Positions 15,998 through 21,474 of a stretch of DNA of 25,208 nt are shown one piece after another (the first letter of the stretch is position 1; each line of letters starts with the position of its first letter). A program made the position numbers and the translations under genes. Below the pieces are notes generated by a model. It was not told the origin of the DNA. It searched no databases and saw nothing but the letters and a program-made list of their open reading frames with translations. This DNA is from Thermoplasmatota archaeon (GTDB taxonomy: Archaea > Thermoplasmatota > Thermoplasmata > GCA-020350865 > JAUVCJ01), in assembly GCA_030595765.1 (NCBI GenBank), contig JAUVCJ010000006.1, positions 1 through 25,208 on the forward strand, written 5' to 3'.

Positions 15998-16596
15998 CAG
16001 GCCAACCTCTTTGGCAGAACAGGCCCGCCTGGGCTTGTCTCGTGAAATACCTCGCCTTCGAAGCGGTATATCTTAACAAGCGGCTCGAGCCAAGTGGCTG
16101 GAGCCAGGCCAGCTTTCCAGCAGAGATTCTCAAGGAATGTCTTGGAGTTCCATTTGTTCTCGGTGGCAACCTGAGGAAGTAACAGGCCCCTGCGCATTCC
16201 TCGCTCTATGATAAGGCCGTCCCTACCGACCACAATATGCTTGGGATACTCCTTGGGTTTTTTGACCTTAATGAGCATTGGAGGGGTTAGAAGACTGACT
16301 TCGACTGTGATGTGGTCAAGCTCTTCAGACTTGACTGGCGGAAATCTCGGATCCCTGGTTGCAGCTGATATGACAGCATCTTCGAGAGCCTGGATGAGTG
16401 GCATCACAGGTTCAGGAAAGCCTATGCAACCGCGTAGCTCCCCTTTAGGATGTGTGTTAAGGGTGACGAACACCCCACTTTTGGCCTTGAAGATATCTGG
16501 AATCTCGACATTTGGAGATTCCTTTCCAAGAAGCGCCATTTCCAGGCGGCTCCTTGCCAACCTTACTGCAAGCTCTCCATCATCTATGGAATACAT
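15997..16596 (-). CDS. AMMECR1 domain protein
   Basis: 199 residues, the usual length of archaeal single-domain AMMECR1 proteins. The family hallmark LRGCIGF is at 54-60 in the stretch HPKGELRGCIGFPEP. Also typical are ISAATRDPRFPPV, LDHITVEVSLLTPP and GRDGLIIERGMRRGLLLPQV near the centre. Its biochemical role is unsettled; the invariant Cys suggests a catalytic or redox role. Here it is translationally coupled to pyrC. GAGGGA stands directly before ATG 16596, and an AATTAAATG box A lies about 30 bases upstream. Confidence 0.9.
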   Translation of the reverse strand: MYSIDDGELAVRLARSRLEMALLGKESPNVEIPDIFKAKSGVFVTLNTHPKGELRGCIGFPEPVMPLIQALEDAVISAATRDPRFPPVKSEELDHITVEVSLLTPPMLIKVKKPKEYPKHIVVGRDGLIIERGMRRGLLLPQVATENKWNSKTFLENLCWKAGLAPATWLEPLVKIYRFEGEVFHETSPGGPVLPKRLA

Positions 16597-16624
16597 TTCC
16601 CTCGGCCCCTCAATGGTAGGCTTT

Positions 16625-16633
16625 CATTTAATT
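16625..16633 (-). promoter_or_regulatory. Box A of the AMMECR1-pyrC unit
   Basis: The minus strand reads AATTAAATG. Predicted transcript start is near 16603, so the leader before ATG 16596 would be very short. Confidence 0.4.
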
Positions 16634-16710
16634 CTTTTTACTGTTCGGATTGGATAACATGTTGCGGTTCCAATGAGCAAATGCACAGCTATTGTCCACA
16701 GCTTCAGGGT

Positions 16711-16785
16711 GTTTGAATGACCCATGTTTGGCTGACACGGGTTTAAATGACGCATGTTTGACTGACACATATTTGATTGATGCAT
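16711..16785. repeat. Tandem repeat, exact 15-base period, 5 units
   Basis: Units start at 16711, 16726, 16741, 16756 and 16771, with consensus GTTTGAATGACACAT. All are exactly 15 bases with point differences only. The array lies between divergent genes and ends 15 bases before the box A of the plus-strand gene. Confidence 0.9.
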
Positions 16786-16800
16786 GAATTGCTCCTGATA

Positions 16801-16810
16801 ATTTAAATAC
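16801..16810 (+). promoter_or_regulatory. Box A of the 245-residue TPR gene
   Basis: ATTTAAATAC is a strong archaeal TATA match. Predicted start is near 16830, giving a leader of about 14 bases that carries GGGGT before ATG 16844. Confidence 0.5.
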
Positions 16811-16843
16811 GGGAAAACCCTGAAGGCTTACTGGGGTAAACAC

Positions 16844-17581
16844 ATGAAAGAGTTGCAAGACCTTGACGTAAGCTGGAGCATGAACGGGACCGCAGATATA
16901 TTGGCAAAGAAGTTGGCGACATTGGACAAGAATTCGCCAGACCAGGAATTACTGGCGTTAATAGACACCAAGCTTGCCGAGGTTGAGGATTACTTCGAAA
17001 GGCCGCTTGATAGCCCGGACGTCTATCTTTCTCTTCGGGATATATTTTCCAAGCTGGGTAACAAGGAAAAGGCAGACATGTACGCCAAGAAGGCAATGAT
17101 CTTCGAGGCCAATGAATGGGAGTTCAAAGGAAGGCTTCAGAACTTTTTTGGCAACAACACTATTGCAGTCGGATTCTACCAGAAGGCAGTTGACATTGTG
17201 GACGACCATGAACTGGCAGTAGGTGGACTGGTCAAGGCGAAAAGAAGGGTGGAGAAGGCTCAAAAGGGCTTTGACAAGCTGGACAAATGGGCTCAAGAGC
17301 GAGGGACATCTGATGATTGGTACAAGCTTGGCATCGCATTTTGCGACCTGGACAAGGTCGAAGATGGCATGGCATGCTTTGAGAGAGCACTAAATATCGA
17401 CCCTGAATCAGTCGAGGCACTTTGCAGGAAGGGCACAGCTTTGGAGAGCCAGGGCAAGTTCAAGGAGGCAGCACCGCTGTTTGCAAAGGCACTTGAGATC
17501 AAGCCAACTGCACTGATAGCCAAGCGTGGGCGCAACTATGCCGATTATTTCCTGGACAATCCCGACCAGTTCAATATGTGA
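16844..17581 (+). CDS. TPR repeat protein
   Basis: 245 residues, soluble and helical. Clear tetratricopeptide repeats lie at about 146-179 (WYKLGIAFCDLDKVEDGMAC, then FERALNIDPE) and 180-213 (ALCRKGTALESQGKFKEAAP, then FAKALEIKP). Weaker helical repeats come earlier, at about 60-130 (YLSLRDIFSKLGNKEKADMY, then AVGFYQKAVDI). There is no TM or signal peptide. It probably binds a partner protein; none is suggested by the neighbours. It is the third TPR protein in the window and is not obviously a copy of the others. Confidence 0.78.
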   Translation: MKELQDLDVSWSMNGTADILAKKLATLDKNSPDQELLALIDTKLAEVEDYFERPLDSPDVYLSLRDIFSKLGNKEKADMYAKKAMIFEANEWEFKGRLQNFFGNNTIAVGFYQKAVDIVDDHELAVGGLVKAKRRVEKAQKGFDKLDKWAQERGTSDDWYKLGIAFCDLDKVEDGMACFERALNIDPESVEALCRKGTALESQGKFKEAAPLFAKALEIKPTALIAKRGRNYADYFLDNPDQFNM

Positions 17582-17587
17582 TGATCC

Positions 17588-17681
17588 TCTTGGGACTGGA
17601 ACAGTTGATTTTCTTGAGAATGCAACAGCTGATATCTTGGGACTGGAACCGTCGATATTGAGAATGGAACCATCGATCACC
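17588..17681. repeat. Degenerate tandem repeat, about 23-base period, 4 units
   Basis: Units start at 17588, 17612, 17635 and 17658. Shared words are TCTTGGGACTGGAAC and TTGAGAATGGAAC, followed by GTYGATA or CATCGAT. Units 1 and 3 are more alike, as are 2 and 4, so a dimer duplication is likely. The array starts 6 bases after the TPR stop codon and ends just before nob1. Confidence 0.8.
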
Positions 17682-17705
17682 TAATGTGTAATGGTTGAGG
17701 CTCTG

Positions 17706-18212
17706 ATGTCAAATAGTGAGTGCGAACCTGAGACGAGCCAAGCCCAACTGGTGCTGGATGCATCAGCAGTTCTATCGGGGATGGACTTGCCTGAACCAGC
17801 TCGTATGGTGACCACATCGTTTGTTGTGGATGAGGTCAGCAAGGGTCGCATGGGCAGGAAGATGGCATATCTCTTGGAAGCTGGATTAAGGGTGCAAGAT
17901 CCAACACCTGAGTCCATGGATAGGGTTGATTCAGCATCAAAGAAGATGGGTGAGTCAGGAAGGCTTTCAGGCGCCGACCTGGGCATTTTGGCCCTGGCCA
18001 TCGATGTTGGCGGCATTTTGCTCAGTGATGACTATTCGATACAGAACCTGGCATCTGTTCTGAATATCTCTTACAAGGGGCTTGTCCAGTTAGGCATTAA
18101 AAAAGAGTTCCAATGGACTTACAGATGCAGGGGATGCGGACGGTATTATGATGAGCCCGCAGATGATTGCAGGGTATGCGGGTCAACGATAAGAAGCGTT
18201 CGGAAGAGATGA
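17706..18212 (+). CDS. nob1: rRNA maturation endonuclease Nob1 (PIN plus zinc ribbon)
   Basis: 168 residues from ATG 17706, which has TTGAGG five bases upstream; ATG 17691 (173 residues) is an alternative. Numbered from ATG 17691, the PIN domain has its acidic residues at D23 (LVLDASA), E48 (VVDEVS), D97 (LSGADLGILALA) and D113/D114 (LSDDYSIQNLA). These bind Mg/Mn for cleavage of the 3' end of 16S rRNA precursors. A zinc ribbon follows with C146, C149, C160 and C163, and a basic tail RSVRKR. Length and domain order match archaeal Nob1. The upstream 23-base repeat array may contain its promoter; no clear TATA was found. Confidence 0.92.
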   Translation: MSNSECEPETSQAQLVLDASAVLSGMDLPEPARMVTTSFVVDEVSKGRMGRKMAYLLEAGLRVQDPTPESMDRVDSASKKMGESGRLSGADLGILALAIDVGGILLSDDYSIQNLASVLNISYKGLVQLGIKKEFQWTYRCRGCGRYYDEPADDCRVCGSTIRSVRKR

Positions 18213-18214
18213 AT

Positions 18215-18244
18215 CAATCTTGATACACTCAATCGTGATACACT
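18215..18244. repeat. 15-base tandem doublet downstream of nob1
   Basis: CAATCTTGATACACT (18215-18229) is followed directly by CAATCGTGATACACT (18230-18244), with one mismatch. The doublet begins 3 bases after the nob1 stop. Confidence 0.7.
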
Positions 18245-18282
18245 CGCGGCCAGGCATGCTGGTGTGAATGGATTTCACGAAA

Positions 18283-18292
18283 CATTTAATTA
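18283..18292 (+). promoter_or_regulatory. Box A of the 52-residue protein gene
   Basis: CATTTAATTA resembles an archaeal TATA box and puts transcript start near 18313. It lies downstream of an in-frame ATG at 18268, which argues against that codon as start. Confidence 0.35.
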
Positions 18293-18354
18293 TTGCTCTT
18301 TCCAATCAGGGTAATAGAACCAAACTGTTTTATGGCGGTTCTGGGGGACAAAAA

Positions 18355-18513
18355 ATGGCGCAAATTCGCAGGATGGAATTGACTGATAAGAACGTAGAAC
18401 TCCTTGCTCAATGCGTAGGAACCGATGCAGGAACCCTTTTCAAGAAATTGCCAAAGCTCATGGGCTGGGACGATGACGTGGTTCTGAGCATGCTTGGTTA
18501 TGAGATGGGATGA
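18355..18513 (+). CDS. Small 52-residue protein of unknown function
   Basis: Begins MAQIRRMELTDKNVELLAQ and ends LMGWDDDVVLSMLGYEMG. It is compact, helical and charged, with no TM and one cysteine. GGGGGAC lies 4 bases before ATG 18355. An upstream in-frame ATG at 18268 would add 29 residues of unlike composition and lies ahead of the predicted promoter, so it was not used. I do not recognise a family; the helix-turn-like DAGTLFKKLPKLMGWDDDVV could be a small DNA- or protein-binding unit. Confidence 0.6.
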   Translation: MAQIRRMELTDKNVELLAQCVGTDAGTLFKKLPKLMGWDDDVVLSMLGYEMG

Positions 18514-18542
18514 GCAGTTCCTGATTATTTGATACCTTGATA

Positions 18543-18576
18543 CCTCTTTGGTATCTCAACCTCTTTGATATCTCAT
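18543..18576. repeat. 17-base tandem doublet
   Basis: CCTCTTTGGTATCTCAA (18543-18559) is followed by CCTCTTTGATATCTCAT (18560-18576), with two differences. A less similar TTTGATACCTTGATA precedes it. Confidence 0.7.
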
Positions 18577-18586
18577 TGTTTTTTAC
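18577..18586 (+). terminator. T-run after the 52-residue gene
   Basis: TGTTTTTTAC lies about 65 bases after the stop codon. A T-run on the coding strand is enough for archaeal termination. No hairpin is needed or seen. Confidence 0.35.
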
Positions 18587-18666
18587 TGTTCAGCTTTCGC
18601 TCTTGTTCTTAAAATGTGAAAAAGGGAAAGGGTTAGGAAACGGTTTTTGTAGGTCAGCCTGCGTTT

Positions 18667-19068
18667 TTAGAGTCTCTGGCCAACGAATCCGGCTATTATG
18701 AAGAAGCCAAGGCGATGGTTGGGTGAGAGCCCTGGAAGCAATGCTCCGCCTGCGGCTGTAGCTAGGAATATGGTCGCCAGTCCCATGCTTCTCATCAGGA
18801 TGGCAATGCTTCCCAATGGTGCGCTGGGTATAACCAGTAGGTTGTTGACGAAAACCAGGAGGCTGCACAGTATTATCGCTCCCACTCCTAAGGCTACGCC
18901 TAGCATGATGAACTTCATCTTGATGAAGCCATGTGCTGCAGCGAACGGGTCAGCTGCCGGAGCCGCGGCCATGGGCTGTTGATACTGCTGCTGAGGAGCC
19001 TGGTACTGCTGTGGTTGCCCCTGCTGGGGCGGCGGAGCCTGTTGCTGTGGTGGGGGAGAACCTGTCAT
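18667..19068 (-). CDS. Pro/Gln-rich small membrane protein
   Basis: 133 residues. The first 45 are a low-complexity Pro/Gln/Ala tail (TGSPPPQQQAPPPQQ). About three TM helices follow: FIMLGVALGVGAIILCSLLV, SIAILMRSMGLATIFLATAA and a shorter C-terminal RLGFFIIAGFVG. The plan resembles other archaeal membrane proteins with a disordered cytoplasmic Pro-rich end, but here without a zinc ribbon. ATG 19068 has GGTGAA five bases upstream, and a box A (19101-19110) gives a very short leader. Function unknown. Confidence 0.72.
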   Translation of the reverse strand: MTGSPPPQQQAPPPQQGQPQQYQAPQQQYQQPMAAAPAADPFAAAHGFIKMKFIMLGVALGVGAIILCSLLVFVNNLLVIPSAPLGSIAILMRSMGLATIFLATAAGGALLPGLSPNHRLGFFIIAGFVGQRL

Positions 19069-19100
19069 AATTATTCACCATACCATCCATGCCTGTTTGG

Positions 19101-19110
19101 TTTATAAGCA
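19101..19110 (-). promoter_or_regulatory. Box A of the Pro/Gln-rich membrane protein gene
   Basis: The minus strand reads TGCTTATAAA. Predicted transcript start is near 19079, right at the GGTGAA ribosome site. Confidence 0.5.
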
Positions 19111-19153
19111 TTTTCCATCCAAAAATGATGTGGATGGGGTGCTTTTTGTTACT

Positions 19154-19201
19154 ATAGTCAAGAACCAAACATATAGGACGTTTGGGGTGGTTCTCGACTA
19201 T
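19154..19201. repeat. Long inverted repeat with 14-base arms
   Basis: Arms ATAGTCAAGAACCA (19154-19167) and TGGTTCTCGACTAT (19188-19201) pair with a single mismatch. The 20-base loop holds an inner AAC/GTT pair. It sits between the divergent Pro/Gln-rich and PRC-barrel genes, upstream of both promoters. It has no T-run. It could be an operator, a structured RNA, or the remnant of a small mobile element. Confidence 0.6.
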
Positions 19202-19332
19202 GTGTGGCACACGAAATCATTTGTCCTAAATGGTAAGTGCGCCACTATAATTGCCATCTACATAATGGAGTAATTTAAGGGCGGTTAGAGAAAGTTTTAA
19301 ACTCAGCGTGGTGATTAGGGGGTGGGATTGCC

Positions 19333-19608
19333 ATGCTCGAAGAGATTTCTGAACTGATAGGACTGCAAGTATACAGCCCGGATGGAATATTCCTGGGTAA
19401 CGTTGATAATCTGGTCATGGACCTGGACAGAGAGGTCATAGATGGCCTGTACATTAGTGAAAGCAACCCCCTCCTAGTGGAGGACTCACAATCAATAAAC
19501 ATCCCATACCGCTGGGTTCAAGCGGTTGGTGATGTGGTAATACTGAGGTACTTCCCACAGCACATATCATCCGAGGGGAAACCCCCTGAGGATGAAGATG
19601 CTGAGTAA
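19333..19608 (+). CDS. PRC-barrel domain protein
   Basis: 91 residues. The whole protein is one PRC-barrel: GLQVYSPDGIFLGNVDNLVM and VIDGLYISESNPLLVED lead to a conserved SINIPYRWVQAVGDVVILRY, then an acidic tail. This compact type is common in Euryarchaeota. Two haloarchaeal PRC-barrel proteins (CdpB1/B2) work in cell division with SepF; whether this one belongs to that group cannot be told from sequence alone. Box A-like GTTTTAAACT lies at 19292-19301 and a G-rich ribosome site (AGGGGGTGGG) stands before ATG 19333. Confidence 0.85.
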   Translation: MLEEISELIGLQVYSPDGIFLGNVDNLVMDLDREVIDGLYISESNPLLVEDSQSINIPYRWVQAVGDVVILRYFPQHISSEGKPPEDEDAE

Positions 19609-19720
19609 TGGGATGGGAACAAATACGCGGGAAGATACCTGGACACTTCTGCGCTGATTTAAGTTGGCGCTTTTTCTGGCCAATGGGTCTAGCAACGCTT
19701 CTGTGGCAATTCAGTGGATT

Positions 19721-19758
19721 TCTTGCATATTCTTGCATATCTTGCATGTCTTGCATAT
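19721..19758. repeat. Short tandem repeat TCTTGCATAT, 4 units of 9-10 bases
   Basis: TCTTGCATAT occurs at 19721 and 19731, TCTTGCATG at 19740 and TCTTGCATAT at 19749. Looser related words (ATTGGATATCTTGATTGCAT) follow to about 19792. Confidence 0.8.
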
Positions 19759-19870
19759 GATTGGATTTTCAGATTGGATATCTTGATTGCATTTTTTGAT
19801 TGCGTTTATTCTTTCCTCCGCCTCCCACTTCAATGTTTCTCCTCCCACCCACCCGTTGCCCGATCCCTGC

Positions 19871-19926
19871 ATTGGAATCAGGTTCCAATTCGGCTGTTTA
19901 TTTCTCTTCTTTTTTTCTCTTTTTTA
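19871..19926 (+). terminator. Hairpin followed by T-rich tract
   Basis: A perfect 7-base stem ATTGGAA/TTCCAAT (19871-19877 and 19883-19889) with loop TCAGG precedes a T-rich run from about 19897 to 19926. It looks like an intrinsic terminator for plus-strand transcripts, placed just ahead of the thiolase promoter. Confidence 0.45.
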
Positions 19927-19940
19927 TGTAGCAGTATACA

Positions 19941-19950
19941 TTTTTATAAG
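19941..19950 (+). promoter_or_regulatory. Box A of the thiolase gene
   Basis: TTTTTATAAG resembles a strong archaeal TATA box. Transcript start would be near 19970, and a G6 ribosome site (19983-19988) stands ahead of ATG 19997. Confidence 0.5.
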
Positions 19951-19996
19951 CGTAGGCACATCGCCCGGGCACAACACCCATCGGGGGGTATAATCA

Positions 19997-21178
19997 ATGG
20001 AAACACCAGTCATAGTAGGGGCGGTAAGAACGCCTATGGGGAAGTATAATGGCACACTGGCGAAATTATCGGCTCCAGACTTGGGAGCTCTAGTAATCAA
20101 GGAAGCCATCAACAGAGCAGGCCTTGGGCTTGACGAGGTAGACGAGGTAATAATGGGCAACGTGGTCCAGGCAGGCCTTGGGCAAAACCCTGCACGTCAG
20201 GCAATGCTCAGTGCTGGTGTGACAGAATTGATTGGCGCCATGACCATCAACAAGGTATGCGGCTCAGGAATGAAGGCCATGACACTTGCTAGCAACTCCA
20301 TCAAGGTCGGCGAGACAAAAACTGTGGTTGTTGGCGGCATGGAATCAATGACCAACTGCCCATATCTGCTCCAGAAGGCCAGGTTTGGCTACAGGCTCAA
20401 CGACGGCAAGCTAGTGGATGCAATGGTCAATGACGGTCTCTGGGACAGCTACAACAATTTCCATATGATCGTGACTGGCGAGATAATCGCTGAGAAGTTC
20501 AACATCACCAGGGAAGACACCGATAAGATCGCAGTGCGCTCGAATGTACTGGCAGCCAAAGCCACAGAGGAAGGCAGGTTCAAGAACGAGATCGTGCCAG
20601 TGGAAATTAAAGGCCGCAAGGGAGCTGTTACCATCTTCGAGGACGATGAAGGTTTCCGTGCAGACACCACTATGGAGTCCCTAGGCAGGCTCAGGCCAGT
20701 CATGAAAGAGGGCGGAGTAGTTACAGCTGGCAACGCATCTCAACTAAGCGATGGAGCATCTGCACTGGTCATCATGGCAGAGTCAGAAGCCGACAAACGT
20801 GGCATCAAACCACTGGCTCGTATCGCAGGCTACCACTTCGGCGGCCTCAAGCCTGAGCTTGTGATGGAAGCACCCATACCAGTCACTCGCCAGCTCCTTG
20901 AAAGGATGAACCTCACCATTGAGGATATGGACCTGGTGGAGCATAACGAGGCATTTGCTTCAGCAAGCTGCGCAGTCATCAAGGAATTGGGTATTCCCGA
21001 AGAGAAGTTCAACGTCAATGGCGGTGCAGTGGCTCTAGGCCACCCCATAGGCTCATCTGGCTCCAGAATAATGATAACACTGCTCTACGCCCTGATGAAC
21101 AGGGGACTAAAGCGCGGCCTTGGCACCATTTGCTTAGGCGGCGGCAACGCTGTGAGCATGGTCATCGAGACCATGTAA
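19997..21178 (+). CDS. Acetyl-CoA C-acetyltransferase (thiolase II)
   Basis: 393 residues, the exact size of biosynthetic thiolases. It condenses two acetyl-CoA to acetoacetyl-CoA, or the reverse. All catalytic residues are visible: C88 in NKVCGSGMKAM (nucleophile), N317 in EHNEAFA, H349 in ALGHPIGSSG and C379 in TICLGGGNAV. GGMESMTNCPYLL is typical of the family. The overall form is that of bacterial AtoB/PhaA enzymes. The usual archaeal mevalonate-type thiolase sits beside HMG-CoA synthase and a DUF35 gene; neither is here. Possible roles are isoprenoid precursor supply, fatty-acid or butyrate metabolism. It appears to be transcribed alone. Confidence 0.93.
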   Translation: METPVIVGAVRTPMGKYNGTLAKLSAPDLGALVIKEAINRAGLGLDEVDEVIMGNVVQAGLGQNPARQAMLSAGVTELIGAMTINKVCGSGMKAMTLASNSIKVGETKTVVVGGMESMTNCPYLLQKARFGYRLNDGKLVDAMVNDGLWDSYNNFHMIVTGEIIAEKFNITREDTDKIAVRSNVLAAKATEEGRFKNEIVPVEIKGRKGAVTIFEDDEGFRADTTMESLGRLRPVMKEGGVVTAGNASQLSDGASALVIMAESEADKRGIKPLARIAGYHFGGLKPELVMEAPIPVTRQLLERMNLTIEDMDLVEHNEAFASASCAVIKELGIPEEKFNVNGGAVALGHPIGSSGSRIMITLLYALMNRGLKRGLGTICLGGGNAVSMVIETM

Positions 21179-21474
21179 GTGGGTTCCAAGGATCCACATA
21201 GCAAACCCAGCATAGCTACTTCGGGAGAGCCGTATCCCCCCATCACATAGCTAGTCGGTGGAGATGGTGTTGCTAAAGCCATGCTCGTGCTTCTACGTCA
21301 TACGCTGAAGCCTTTACTCACCACCCGCAACTATTTTCTCTCACCACCGCCTACCCCTTCCCTGCAATTGCACCAGCACCAGCCATTGCATCGGAGGCAG
21401 AGCACCTGACTATCGCGGTAGAGCAATCCATTGGCAACCACCATCCGTTTCAAGACTACTCGGTTCAGGATGAT
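21179..21474. other. Gap before the TSP3 gene, with an open frame joined to it
   Basis: No clear box A or strong ribosome site is seen. The downstream frame is open back to a TAA at 21274 but contains no ATG, GTG or TTG before 21475. Its translation includes AIAPAPAIASEAEHLTIAV, which resembles the end of a secretion signal followed by mature protein. Either the true start has been lost or lies in another frame. Confidence 0.45.

Larger units (their letters stand above)
19609..19996 (+). other. 388-base gap before the thiolase gene
   Basis: No gene is seen. It contains a short TCTTGCATAT repeat cluster, a long pyrimidine-rich stretch (about 19808-19925) with a hairpin plus T-tract, and the thiolase promoter. 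Confidence 0.6.

Noticed and set aside
18268..18354. 29-codon upstream extension of the 52-residue protein
   Set aside because: It begins before the predicted promoter and has no ribosome site; ATG 18355 has GGGGGAC.
19808..19925. Gene in the pyrimidine-rich stretch before the thiolase
   Set aside because: Frames there are low-complexity Phe/Leu/Ser text. A hairpin and T-tract are a better explanation.
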